Shown here: piece by piece, positions 43,696-52,307 of the stretch
How the letters are laid out: each line of letters begins with the position of its first letter
Position numbering within the stretch: the first letter of the stretch is position 1
The notes under the pieces: generated by a model
What the model saw: only the letters and a program-made list of their open reading frames with translations
The model's database searches: none
What the model was told of the DNA's origin: nothing
Made by a program: the position numbers and the translations under genes
From: Bacteroidota bacterium
GTDB taxonomy: Bacteria; Bacteroidota; Bacteroidia; Palsa-965
DNA length: 64,000 nt
Direction: 5' to 3'
NCBI GenBank assembly: GCA_020402865.1
Contig: JADBYT010000006.1
Coordinates: forward strand, 186,001-250,000

Positions 43696-43699
43696 CGGC

Positions 43700-44512
43700 A
43701 TGAAACACCTTGCAGTGTATGTACTTGCTATGCTGTTGCTGGCCTCCTGTGCGGAAAACGGGCAACAGAACACCACCGACAGCCTGCCGCAGAAAACCAC
43801 CGGAACAGAACCGCCTGATTTCAATGCGCTGTTACGTACCTGGGCCGAGGTAATGAACGACAGTGATCTTGCCGTGCAAACTTCGCTCTACTCAGACACC
43901 ATAAAATATTACGGCGCCATTTTGCCCAAAGCAATGGTGTTTGAAATGCAGTCGAGCTACATTGCCGCCCAAAAAGACTACGACCTGCGCATACTGGAAG
44001 TAGATAAAAAGGAGCTTCGTCCTGATGGCTCCTGGTACATCCATTTTACCAAGCAGGTGCGCACAGTAAAAGACACGATAAATTATCCTTCGTCGCTGGT
44101 GTTTGTGTGGAAGCAAAATGGCTGGAAAATAACCGAAGAAACCGACGACATCACCGAACTCAAAGGTGCCGCCAAAGAGCACATCCTGTCTTACAGCCCC
44201 GCTATTACCCATATTGAAGGAGTAATTGAAGCAAACAATGCCTGGAACACATCAAAGCCAGGCAGCGACCCCAAAAGCGACGGCGGCATGGTTTACTATG
44301 TGCTTTTACCGAAGTATCCGGTGGCCACCATAGCCGGCCCGCACAACAATCCGCCCGCCGAACTTGGTATTACGCGCATCCAGCTGCGCAGCCAAAGTAT
44401 TGATTTAAAGAAATGGGTGAATGTGCCGGTAACTGTAAGCGGCCGTTTGCTGCATAGCAGCGCCGAAGGAGTTTATACGACCGTGCAGATGGATGTGGCG
44501 GAGGTGCGGTAG
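43700..44512 (+). CDS. Lipoprotein with an NTF2-like domain and a C-terminal DUF4431-like domain
   Basis: 270 residues from the ATG at 43700, which starts a lipoprotein signal peptide (MKHLAVYVLAMLLLASC). A frame open from 43598 would bury it. Residues about 40-155 (LLRTWAEVMNDSDLAVQTSLYSDTIKYYG ... FVWKQNGWKITEETDD) look like an NTF2/SnoaL-like fold with a pocket. The C-terminal ~90 residues (ITRIQLRS ... VPVTVSGRLLHSS ... TTVQMDVAEV) resemble DUF4431. The substrate is unknown. It is followed by a strong terminator. Confidence 0.8.
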   Translation: MKHLAVYVLAMLLLASCAENGQQNTTDSLPQKTTGTEPPDFNALLRTWAEVMNDSDLAVQTSLYSDTIKYYGAILPKAMVFEMQSSYIAAQKDYDLRILEVDKKELRPDGSWYIHFTKQVRTVKDTINYPSSLVFVWKQNGWKITEETDDITELKGAAKEHILSYSPAITHIEGVIEANNAWNTSKPGSDPKSDGGMVYYVLLPKYPVATIAGPHNNPPAELGITRIQLRSQSIDLKKWVNVPVTVSGRLLHSSAEGVYTTVQMDVAEVR

Positions 44513-44533
44513 GTGTATAAGTATATATTTACT

Positions 44534-44571
44534 CAACGAGGCTGTTGCAAAACAATGCAACAGCCTCGTTG
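44534..44571 (+). terminator. Strong intrinsic hairpin after the 43700 gene
   Basis: A perfect 16-bp stem (44534-44549 with 44556-44571) and a 6-nt loop, 22 bp past the stop. It can also serve the convergent gene ending at 44591. Confidence 0.8.
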
Positions 44572-44590
44572 ATTTAAACGGTGAACACTA

Positions 44591-45208
44591 TTAGTTTACC
44601 ACTTTTATCACTCCTTTAAAAAAGCGGATTACACCATAAATAATCGGTCCGTAAGTAATGAAATAGGTTCCGCCGTTTGAAGCCATGGAGTATGTGCCGA
44701 TGGTGATGATTAAACCGCCGGCAATCCACAAACCGCCAATGAGCATATCGCGGCCACCGGTAGAAGCCTCGCCGGTTTCGGGGTCAGTTTCTTTAAGTGC
44801 TTTTTGCACGAGGTGTTGTGCGGTTTGGGGCGGGATGCCGTTTTCGGTGAGGATTTCGTAGATGGTTTGCGGCGAGATGCCGGAGCCTACCATAGATGTG
44901 GCGGTTTCCCACGCATCATCGAGTTGCTTTTGGGTGGGTGGATTTTGCGGCTGTGCATTTACCGGTTGCTGAGGAGGTGTAACCGGTTGCGGTGCAGCTG
45001 GTGACGGCGGCGCGGCAAAAGAAGTTGATGTTTGCTGCGGCTGAATAGCAGCCAGCGCCTGCTGCACAAACAACGCTGCATCTGGTTGCGGCACGCCGTT
45101 TTGTATGAGCTGATCGTAAACCTGCTGCGGCGGTGTGCCTGCACTGATGTGCTCGCAGGTGAATTTCCATGCGTCGGAACGCTGCTGGTCGGTGTATGCG
45201 TGTTGCAT
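44591..45208 (-). CDS. Membrane protein with two copies of a helical domain
   Basis: 205 residues. Two similar ~45-residue helical units are visible: DAWKFTCEHISAGTPPQQVY...FVQQAL (about 12-55) and DAWETATSMVGSGISPQTIY...LVQKAL (about 99-140). A Pro/Gln-rich linker separates them. The C-terminus has two hydrophobic segments (MLIGGLWIAGGLIITIGTY and FITYGPIIYGVIRFF) like a small membrane anchor. No enzyme motif. The units may bind a protein partner at the membrane. No signal peptide, so the soluble part is cytoplasmic. Family not recognised. Confidence 0.75.
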   Translation of the reverse strand: MQHAYTDQQRSDAWKFTCEHISAGTPPQQVYDQLIQNGVPQPDAALFVQQALAAIQPQQTSTSFAAPPSPAAPQPVTPPQQPVNAQPQNPPTQKQLDDAWETATSMVGSGISPQTIYEILTENGIPPQTAQHLVQKALKETDPETGEASTGGRDMLIGGLWIAGGLIITIGTYSMASNGGTYFITYGPIIYGVIRFFKGVIKVVN

Positions 45209-45371
45209 TTTTGGGGGGATTGGGGAAGAGGTTATTTTCAGCTCAAAAATAGAATTATTACCTGAAATATTTCCATGAACACAAGTTGAACTAAAGCATT
45301 TGGGATTCGGCTGTGTGATCCTGCATTATTTGCAAACGATGCCGTTTGGCGGCAGCTTCGCAACACAAACG

Positions 45372-45670
45372 TTTGGGCTTCCTGATACTGCGCTGCGGTC
45401 GGGATAAACTTCTCGCCCAGAAATATTAATAAAACAAAATCGCCACACTTTCGTGTGGCGATTTTCAGCTCCCCCTCCTGGGCTTCCCGATACTCCGCTT
45501 CGCTGCGATCGGGGTAAACTTCTCGCCCGGACAAAAACGAAAAAGGTTGGCAAAATGCCAACCTTTAAGCTCCCCCTCCTGGGCTTCCCGATACCCCGCT
45601 TCGCTGCGATCGGGATAAACTTCTCGCCCGGACAAAAACGAAAAAGGTTGGCAAAATGCCAACCTTTAAG
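45372..45670 (-). repeat. Tandem ~101-bp repeats copying the tRNA-Asn 3' end and terminator
   Basis: Two near-identical 101-bp units (45469-45569 and 45570-45670, two differences) plus an older, diverged copy (45372-45468) lie just downstream of tRNA-Asn. Each full unit repeats the last 16 nt of the tRNA, a perfect 11-bp hairpin terminator (45542-45566 and 45643-45667), and a structured block containing CCCGAT...ATCGGG arms. The diverged unit has a different hairpin (45436-45465). The arrangement is not CRISPR: no spacers, period fixed at 101 bp. Confidence 0.85.
45643..45667 (-). terminator. Terminator of tRNA-Asn
   Basis: A perfect 11-bp stem with a 3-nt loop begins three bases after the tRNA 3' end on the minus strand and is followed by T5-C-G-T5, a canonical rho-independent terminator. 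The same hairpin recurs at 45542-45566. Confidence 0.85.
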
Positions 45671-45744
45671 CTCCCCCTCCTGGGCTCGAACCAGGGACCC
45701 CATGATTAACAGTCATGTGCTCTAACCAGCTGAGCTAAGGAGGA
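45671..45744 (-). tRNA. tRNA-Asn (anticodon GTT)
   Basis: 74 nt on the minus strand. The acceptor arm TCCTCCT pairs with AGGGGGA (one G-T pair), the D arm is GCTC...GAGC, and the anticodon stem-loop is CATGA-CTGTTAA-TCATG with GTT. The T arm is CCTGG-TTCGAGC-CCAGG. CCA is not encoded. It lies between a PfkB gene on the other strand and tandem copies of its own 3' end. Confidence 0.95.
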
Positions 45745-45795
45745 CTGTTTGTTAATTCGGGCTGCAATATTACAACGTGGAAACAAAATATACAA

Positions 45796-45803
45796 TACCT
45801 TTG
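45796..45803 (+). promoter_or_regulatory. Consensus -7 element (TACCTTTG) of the PfkB gene
   Basis: A perfect TAnnTTTG, 20 bp before the ATG at 45824. It supports that start over the in-frame ATG at 45749, which overlaps the tRNA region boundary. Confidence 0.55.
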
Positions 45804-45823
45804 CAAAAAAAATTACGGGCAAT

Positions 45824-46747
45824 ATGAGTTTACTCGTGGTGGGCACGGTTGCGTTTGATGCAATTGAGACCCCTTTCGGCAAGACCGATAAAATTCTGGG
45901 TGGTGCGGCTACCTATATTTCTCTGGCAGCGTCTTATTTTACTAAAGACATTGATCTCGTGTCTGTTGTGGGTGGCGATTACCCGCAGTCGGCCATTGAT
46001 ATGCTGAAGAATCATGGCATGCGTCTGGATGGTTTGCAAATTAAACAGGACCAGAAATCATTTTTCTGGTCGGGCCGCTACCATACCGACCTGAACAGCC
46101 GCGATACGCTGGCCACCGAGCTGAACGTACTTGCCGATTTTGACCCGATTTTGCCCGAACATACCCGCAACTGCGATTTTCTGATGCTGGGCAACCTTAT
46201 GCCCAAGTTGCAAAAGCGTGTAATGGAGCAACTTACACGCCGCCCGAAGCTGATTGTGCTGGACACAATGAACTTTTGGATGGATACGGCCATTGACGAC
46301 CTGATTGAGGCCATTGCACAGGTGGATGTGCTTACGATTAATGACTCGGAAGCCCGGCAGCTTTCGGGCGAGTACTCACTGGTGAAGGCCGCCCAGAAAA
46401 TTCTGGCCATGGGTCCCAAGGTGCTCATCATTAAAAAAGGCGAACACGGTGCGCTGCTGTTCAATAAAGAACAGGTGTTTTTTGCACCGGCTCTTCCGCT
46501 CGAAGACGTGTTTGACCCCACCGGCGCGGGCGACAGTTTTGCGGGCGGCTTTATCGGCTACCTGGCTCAAACCAAAGACATTTCGTTCGACAATATGAAG
46601 CGTGCCATTATTTTCGGTTCGGCCATGGCTTCGTTTACGGTGGAGAAATTTGGTGTGGAACGCCTTGTGGGGCTTTCGCAGGAAGAGGTGGAAGAACGTG
46701 TGCAGGAGTTTATTGATCTGGTGCAATTCGATATATCGCTGGTGTAA
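45824..46747 (+). CDS. PfkB family carbohydrate/nucleoside kinase
   Basis: 307 residues from the ATG at 45824 (MSLLVVGTVAFDAIETPFGK). Ribokinase-fold signatures: LGGAATYISLAASYF near 30 and the C-terminal FDPTGAGDSFAGGFIGYL with the catalytic Asp in GAGD. IIKKGEHGALLF precedes it. It phosphorylates a sugar, nucleoside or similar hydroxyl compound with ATP; the substrate is not fixed by sequence. Members with the VGTVAFDxIETPFG start are widespread in Bacteroidota, often annotated as sugar kinase. It is monocistronic, with a terminator at 46761-46786. Confidence 0.92.
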   Translation: MSLLVVGTVAFDAIETPFGKTDKILGGAATYISLAASYFTKDIDLVSVVGGDYPQSAIDMLKNHGMRLDGLQIKQDQKSFFWSGRYHTDLNSRDTLATELNVLADFDPILPEHTRNCDFLMLGNLMPKLQKRVMEQLTRRPKLIVLDTMNFWMDTAIDDLIEAIAQVDVLTINDSEARQLSGEYSLVKAAQKILAMGPKVLIIKKGEHGALLFNKEQVFFAPALPLEDVFDPTGAGDSFAGGFIGYLAQTKDISFDNMKRAIIFGSAMASFTVEKFGVERLVGLSQEEVEERVQEFIDLVQFDISLV

Positions 46748-46760
46748 CCGGCACATTCGG

Positions 46761-46786
46761 AAACCGCGCCTTTGGTGGCGCGGTTT
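46761..46786 (+). terminator. Intrinsic terminator after the PfkB gene
   Basis: A perfect 10-bp GC-rich stem (46761-46770 with 46777-46786, 6-nt loop) followed by a T-rich tract, 13 bp after the stop. Confidence 0.8.
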
Positions 46787-46819
46787 TCATTTTCACGCAT
46801 TCTTCACGGCAGTTTTTCA

Positions 46820-48016
46820 ATGAATAAACAGGAACGCTTTCTGCTCATTACGCTGGCATTTGTGCAGTTTACGCATGTAATGGATTTTATGATTATGATG
46901 CCGCTGAGCACGCAGTTTCAGGAGGCGTTTGGTATTTCTCCGGCCAAGTTTGGTGCGCTGGTGGCATCATACAATATCAGCGCCGGCATTGTGAGTTTGC
47001 TGGGCGCCTTGTTCATCGACCGGTTCGACCGGCGGCGGGTGATGTTGCTGGCATATGCGTGCTTAGTAACGGGCACCATTGCCTGCGGACTGGCGCAGAG
47101 CTATGGCATGCTGCTGGCGGCGCGCATTTTTACCGGCATGTTTGGCGGTGTGCTTTCGGCCACGCTGCTGAGTGTGGTGGGCGACAGTATTCCGTTTGAG
47201 CGCCGCGCCTCGGCCATGGCCATTGTGATGTCGGGCTTTGCGGCGGCGGCGGTGCTTGGTGTGCCGGTGGGCAGTCTGGTGGCCAACGCATTCAGCTGGC
47301 ATGTACCGTTTTTTGCCATTGCAGCGGTGGGCATCCTTGTATTTGCCGGCATTGTGAAATTTATTCCATCCATGCGCAACCACATTGCTGCGGCCAAAGC
47401 CCACAAACCGCTGCGCAACCTGTTTGATATTTTCAACTCGGCCAACCGGATGCGCGCACTGTTGCTCATGGCCCTGCTTATGATGGGGCACTTTGCCATT
47501 ATTCCCTACATTCCCACCTACGTAGAATACAACGTAGGTCTGCCACGCAGCAACGTGGCGTGGATTTACCTGAGTGGCGGCATTTGCAGCGTGGTGGCCA
47601 TGCGCATTGTAGGGCGCTTTGCCGATAAACACGGGCCGTTTAAAGTGTTTGCCGTGCTTTCAGTGCTGGCTGTTATTCCGCTGGTGTTTATTACACATCT
47701 GCCGCCCACCACACTGGCGGTAGTACTTACAGCTACGTGCTTGTTTTTCGTTTTCGGCGGCACACGCACGGTGCCGTCAAGCACACTCATCACAGCCACG
47801 GCTGAACCACACCAGCGTGGTGGTTTTTTGAGCATCAATGCCGCAGTGCAGCAATTAGCCTCGGGGCTGGCGGCGTTTATTGGCGGATTGCTTGTGGTGG
47901 AACTGCCCAACCGGCAAATTGCGCATTACGACTGGGTGGGCTACGTGGCTGTGGCGGCAAGTTTGCTGGCTATTCCGGTAGCGTATGTGGTGAAGCCGGT
48001 GGGGGTGAAGAAATAA
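46820..48016 (+). CDS. MFS transporter (drug/arabinose efflux type, DHA1-like)
   Basis: 398 residues from the ATG at 46820 (MNKQERFLLITLAFVQFTHVMDFMIMMPL), with 12 hydrophobic segments. The motif FIDRFDRRRVM between helices 2 and 3 matches MFS motif A. RIFTGMFGGVLSATLLSVVGDSIPFERRASAM (helices 4-5) and the motif C-like GFAAAAVLGVPVGSLV (helix 5) point to proton-driven efflux. The FTHVMDFMIMMPL start is common in Bacteroidota exporters of the AraJ/YdhP kind. The exported compound is unknown. The frame upstream from 46772 reads across the terminator and is not used. Confidence 0.88.
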   Translation: MNKQERFLLITLAFVQFTHVMDFMIMMPLSTQFQEAFGISPAKFGALVASYNISAGIVSLLGALFIDRFDRRRVMLLAYACLVTGTIACGLAQSYGMLLAARIFTGMFGGVLSATLLSVVGDSIPFERRASAMAIVMSGFAAAAVLGVPVGSLVANAFSWHVPFFAIAAVGILVFAGIVKFIPSMRNHIAAAKAHKPLRNLFDIFNSANRMRALLLMALLMMGHFAIIPYIPTYVEYNVGLPRSNVAWIYLSGGICSVVAMRIVGRFADKHGPFKVFAVLSVLAVIPLVFITHLPPTTLAVVLTATCLFFVFGGTRTVPSSTLITATAEPHQRGGFLSINAAVQQLASGLAAFIGGLLVVELPNRQIAHYDWVGYVAVAASLLAIPVAYVVKPVGVKK

Positions 48017-48249
48017 TCCCTTTTTAGCGGCCGGAAAAAGAGAATTACACGTTCAAATCATCGTAATCATTTAATATTCGGAACACGCGATCCGTTTATC
48101 GGTCGCCTTTACTTGAAAAACAGGATCAACCCACTGTTGTTTTCAATCGTTGAAGCAACCGGCTCCATTTTACTTTTACCGGCTATGTTGAACGGCCTGA
48201 ATTACAGGATACCGTTCATATTTTTTTCTCACAATAAAACAATCTACAT

Positions 48250-48257
48250 TACTTTTA
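48250..48257 (+). promoter_or_regulatory. Putative -7 element (TACTTTTA)
   Basis: Resembles TAnnTTTG, 32 bp before the ATG at 48290 of the T9SS exoprotein, and supports that start over 48113. Confidence 0.3.
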
Positions 48258-48289
48258 AGTGCTCAATATCACCATTCAACTTAAATACA

Positions 48290-50206
48290 ATGAGGTACTT
48301 AGTTATTATTGTTGCTATTTCAGGTGCAACATTATCAGGTATTGCCCAAAATCCGGGCGGCGTTTCTACTAATCTTACAGGCTGGTACAAGGCCGACAAC
48401 ACAGGTACAATTACACAAGCAGCAGGAGTTGTTTCGTCATGGACATCAAGTTCTGCCGGAGGGCCTGCACTTACACAGGGTACTCCCACAAGGCGGCCGG
48501 CTTATATTTCGGGGGCCACAACGCCTGTTTCTTTTTCCTATATGCCGCGGATCCGTAATTCAACGGCTACGCAAACACATCTTTTTAACGCATCGCTGAG
48601 CAGCGATATTGTGGGTACCAACGGCGCAATATTTTATGTAGGCGATCAGGAAAACACAGGTATTACTGCTGTTACTTACCGATACAATTCAACCGCCTAC
48701 CGCTACCAGTTCAAACCGAATTTCAGGATACAAACTTCTGATGCTACAAACGGATATACTTTTGATTTTGGGGCGCCCACACAATATTCCGTTACTTCTG
48801 CATCCTCGCTGGTATGTTTGGGTGGCGGTGCAAATCAACGTATAAGAATAAACTCTACGGCCAACAACACCTGCTCAAACTGCAATCAGGGGTTATACAA
48901 TCCGGCTGTGAATGTGGGGTTTTATCTTGGTGCCAATCCTCCGGGCGAATTCACAAACAATGATATTGCCGAAGTGATTACCTACAACACTGCACCTTCG
49001 CTTGCAGATATTAACCGTATTGAATCTTATCTTTCTATCAAATACGGAATAACCCGTGGTGGCAATAACAGCGGTGTAAATTATGTTTCGTCGTCAAGTG
49101 CTGTTGTCTGGTCTGGTGCTGCCAATACAGGATACAATGCAGATATTGCCGGCATTGCCCGCGACGATAATTCGGGGCTGAATAAAAAGCAGAGCATTAG
49201 TGTAAACAACAACGAAGTTGCAGCTATTGGTTTAACCACAATTGCGGCAGACAACGTATCGAATGCTAACACGTTTACATCAAACAACTCGTTTTTACTT
49301 TGGGGAAATAACGGACAATCTCCGCAAACCAACTTTTCCAATCCGGCATGTTTCAGTAATTTACCTGCAGGTGTGCAGGCGCGCATTGAACGGATATGGA
49401 AAACGCAGGCCACCAATTTTTCTCAAAACGTACAGGTTGGTTTTCTAACTTCACTCATTGTTGGTTATACCCCTGTATCGAATTTGAGACTGCTGGTTGA
49501 TGATGATGGCAACTTTTCAAATGCCACGGTTTACACCGGTGCTGTGGTAAGTGGTAGCCTTGTGGTATTTAATAATGTGGATCTTTATACTTCAGGACTC
49601 AGGTACTTTACCCTTGCCACGATCAATTACAACGCGTCGCCACTTCCGATCGAATTGATCAGCTTCAGTGCTGAATGCAGCCGTAACGGAATAATCTTAA
49701 ACTGGCTTACGGCCACAGAAAACAATTCACTCTCGTTTGTGATTAAACGGATTGACGGGATAAACAATATTGTTCAGGAAATTGCAACAGTGCCGGCCGC
49801 CGGGATGAGTACAACCACTACAGCCTACACATTAACAGATGCAAATGTAGCTGGCAATATTGAATACTACTATGAACTCTATGAGCGTGATGCAAATGGC
49901 ACCCTTACCCTGCTGGGGCGCACCTTTTGCCGTTGTGTGGAATATCGTGAATACTACAGCTCCATTCATCAGGTGCTTTCCGGACAACTTGTGCTAAGTA
50001 TTACAAGCCGCGATGAAGGTGCCATGAAGATTGAAATTTACGATCACGCCGGACGACGCATACACACAGAAACTATTGTTTCGGGCAACGGAACTGAAAC
50101 ACATATTTTAAAAAATCAACCTCTTAGTCCGGGAAGCTATATAGTTTCCATACATTATCCCCCAGGCGATAAAACGGAGAGTCTGCGTTTTATTGTTCCG
50201 AAATAA
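48290..50206 (+). CDS. T9SS exoprotein with LamG/DUF8202-like domain and type A sorting domain
   Basis: 638 residues from 48290 (MRYLVIIVAISGATLSGIAQNPGG), a clean signal peptide. The first 250 residues (LTGWYKADNTGTITQAAGVV ... YVGDQENTG ... IESYLSIKYGITRGG) look like a concanavalin/laminin-G type domain. Then comes a DUF8202-like block (VVWSGAANTGYNADIAGIARDD ... FLLWGNNG ... RIERIWKTQ). A Fn3-like domain (about 470-550; PIELISFSAECSRNGIILNWLTA) precedes a type A sorting domain ending SYIVSIHYPPGDKTESLRF. Carbohydrate binding is plausible but unproven. Its 3' end overlaps the convergent PrsW gene by 17 bp. Confidence 0.88.
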   Translation: MRYLVIIVAISGATLSGIAQNPGGVSTNLTGWYKADNTGTITQAAGVVSSWTSSSAGGPALTQGTPTRRPAYISGATTPVSFSYMPRIRNSTATQTHLFNASLSSDIVGTNGAIFYVGDQENTGITAVTYRYNSTAYRYQFKPNFRIQTSDATNGYTFDFGAPTQYSVTSASSLVCLGGGANQRIRINSTANNTCSNCNQGLYNPAVNVGFYLGANPPGEFTNNDIAEVITYNTAPSLADINRIESYLSIKYGITRGGNNSGVNYVSSSSAVVWSGAANTGYNADIAGIARDDNSGLNKKQSISVNNNEVAAIGLTTIAADNVSNANTFTSNNSFLLWGNNGQSPQTNFSNPACFSNLPAGVQARIERIWKTQATNFSQNVQVGFLTSLIVGYTPVSNLRLLVDDDGNFSNATVYTGAVVSGSLVVFNNVDLYTSGLRYFTLATINYNASPLPIELISFSAECSRNGIILNWLTATENNSLSFVIKRIDGINNIVQEIATVPAAGMSTTTTAYTLTDANVAGNIEYYYELYERDANGTLTLLGRTFCRCVEYREYYSSIHQVLSGQLVLSITSRDEGAMKIEIYDHAGRRIHTETIVSGNGTETHILKNQPLSPGSYIVSIHYPPGDKTESLRFIVPK

Positions 50207-52289
50207 CCGGATATTCTCCTTGTTCATTCCCTTTATTAAAGGGCGATGCGGAAGATAGTTTTACTACCCCGGCTCGAACGAACTGCGGAGACTCCTCATG
50301 GTTGTCCTGCGCTGGTATTAAATACTGCGCATCGCCGTTTTCATCGGGTACGGTAATCCAGATACTTTTACCGGGATGGGATTCTGCATGGAGCTGAATA
50401 GTATCGTTTCTGTTTATCCGGCTCATAAATCTTACGGCCCTTACCTGCATAACGCTGCCGTTTTCTGTGTGCAGCCAATTCCATTCAAACGGATCAACCG
50501 GCAAGGCCTCTGCCCTGCTGCGCGAACCGGCCTCAGGCAGAAAACTCAGCAGCACCGAAACCGGATACCACGCGCCCGGCACCACTACAATGTTGGAGAG
50601 GTGCACGGAAAGAAAAAACACGAGAAATCCGCCCGAGAGAAATGCCGTTTTCACGGTATGTGTGCCTTGCTCGCTGCCGTACACGAGTGTAACACTCACA
50701 TATTCGAGCGCAAACACCAGCACGAGCGCCCCGGCCAGAAAGGCAGCCAGTTGTTGGTTGCGGAAGGGCGGATCATCGGGCAATGCGGTTTGGTTGAGGG
50801 CGTTGTTGAGGAAGAACGAGTAAAGCTGAATCTGCACGAGAAAAAACACAAGTGTGAAAATGCTCAGTGCCGGCATTTCGCGCTGCAGCAGCCAGTAATC
50901 GTAAAAGCCGTGCGAGAATGCGGCAAAGAGGAAGAACAGCGGCACTAACCACCAGCGTTTGCTGAACCGGTTATGCGCCAGCACAAACCCGTAGGCCGCC
51001 GTAGCGCCTGCCACCATGTGCGCCACCGAAGCCGTAATGGCGCGGGCGTGCAACACATCGAGCCCGTAGCGCGATACGTAAAGCAGGTTTTCGAAAAACG
51101 CAAAGCCCAGGCCGGTGGCCGATGCCACAAGCAGGTAATCGACCGGACGGCGGATGAGTTTAGTGAAACGAAGGATAAGCAGAAACGGAATGAGCTTCAC
51201 AAGTTCTTCGAGAAAGCCGATGCCGCCGAGGCAGTAAAGCAAATCGTGCAGGGGATTTCCGGTGAGGCGGAAGCTGAACGAATAATGCAGCACCGCATAG
51301 CCCCACCACGAGGCCATGGCCAGCACCGCACCGGCCGCAGCCGCCAGTAAAAGCGCCGGCCACGAAAGCGGCCGCGTATGCCCGAGGCGGCGAAGGAAAA
51401 ACAGCCACACCCACAAAATGAGCAGTCCGCCCGCCACGCCCCACAGCGAAAGCGTAGTGCCGAAATGCCGGAAGTGCAATGTGTAAAATTGTACAAACTG
51501 CCCGCTTTCGTAATACACCCGGTAGCGCAGTTCATCGTCCACATACCGTGCCGATGCTTCGTTGCCGATGAGCTTTGCAAGTTGTGCGGTGTCGTTTTCC
51601 TCGGCATAGCATTGGGCCAGCAGTGCGGTGGCATCGGCCACGCCGCCGCGTTGTTTTATTTCTTCGAGCAGATGCGGAATGGCCGCCGAGCCATCGAGTC
51701 CGTCGAAAAGCAGCCGCCCCACGGCAAGATTGACAAACGGCATATCTGTACGCTCAATTTGCCGCAGGTGCAGCGCCGCCATGTGATGATCGGAAGGCGT
51801 GTTGAGCAGATAGTACCAGCCAAGGAAAAGGTTGCCCATATCGGCACGGTGCAGGTTGCTGTCGTTGCGGGCCCAGCCGGAGTATAGATCAAACAGCCGC
51901 ACCTCTTCCAGTTCAAATGCGCGGCGGCGTTGCGGCAGTTCAGCATCATCGGCCTGCGCAAAATGGTTTTTCACCAGATCGTAATGCAGGCGCACATTGT
52001 CGGGTTCGCGGGCAATGCGGCTCCACAATGCATTTGTGATGAGCGCCGGCTGCCTTGTTTTTTCGCCGTAGGCTATTTGCGCACTGCTGCTTTCGAAATG
52101 ATGCACAGGCTGCCAGAAGGTAAACAAGGCGAAGCAGGCCGCCATTACAACCAACGCATACACCAGCACCTGAAAATCGCCGAAATCATACCAGCGCCGG
52201 CCCAGCACACGGTCGCGGCGCAGCTTCACGCGCAACAGCCAGAGTGAGGTTATTCCAAGCCAGAAAAGTATGATGACGAAAAACAGCAT
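50190..52289 (-). CDS. PrsW-family intramembrane glutamic peptidase with a large N-terminal part
   Basis: 699 residues. One N-terminal membrane helix and a second near 45 precede a soluble helical region (about 75-270, TPR-like: VRLHYDLVKNHFAQADDAEL). A membrane core of eight or more helices follows. PrsW motifs are in the core: EELVK near 358, FAFFENLLY near 398, HMVAGATAAYGF near 425 and SHGFYDYW near 459, holding the catalytic Glu and His residues. A C-terminal soluble tail of ~120 residues is unusual. In Bacillus PrsW cuts an anti-sigma factor; the target here is unknown. It lies 18 bp after the SIMPL gene and is likely co-transcribed with it. Confidence 0.85.
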   Translation of the reverse strand: MLFFVIILFWLGITSLWLLRVKLRRDRVLGRRWYDFGDFQVLVYALVVMAACFALFTFWQPVHHFESSSAQIAYGEKTRQPALITNALWSRIAREPDNVRLHYDLVKNHFAQADDAELPQRRRAFELEEVRLFDLYSGWARNDSNLHRADMGNLFLGWYYLLNTPSDHHMAALHLRQIERTDMPFVNLAVGRLLFDGLDGSAAIPHLLEEIKQRGGVADATALLAQCYAEENDTAQLAKLIGNEASARYVDDELRYRVYYESGQFVQFYTLHFRHFGTTLSLWGVAGGLLILWVWLFFLRRLGHTRPLSWPALLLAAAAGAVLAMASWWGYAVLHYSFSFRLTGNPLHDLLYCLGGIGFLEELVKLIPFLLILRFTKLIRRPVDYLLVASATGLGFAFFENLLYVSRYGLDVLHARAITASVAHMVAGATAAYGFVLAHNRFSKRWWLVPLFFLFAAFSHGFYDYWLLQREMPALSIFTLVFFLVQIQLYSFFLNNALNQTALPDDPPFRNQQLAAFLAGALVLVFALEYVSVTLVYGSEQGTHTVKTAFLSGGFLVFFLSVHLSNIVVVPGAWYPVSVLLSFLPEAGSRSRAEALPVDPFEWNWLHTENGSVMQVRAVRFMSRINRNDTIQLHAESHPGKSIWITVPDENGDAQYLIPAQDNHEESPQFVRAGVVKLSSASPFNKGNEQGEYPVISEQ

Positions 52290-52307
52290 GCGCTGGCTTG
52301 ATGCCGG

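Noticed and set aside
45372-45670. CRISPR-like array
   Set aside because: Whole units repeat with no unique spacers, and no cas genes are present.
45238-45703. Minus-strand open frames of 65-125 residues in the tRNA-downstream repeats
   Set aside because: They simply read through the 101-bp repeats, hairpins and tRNA end; the repeated peptide follows from the repeated DNA.
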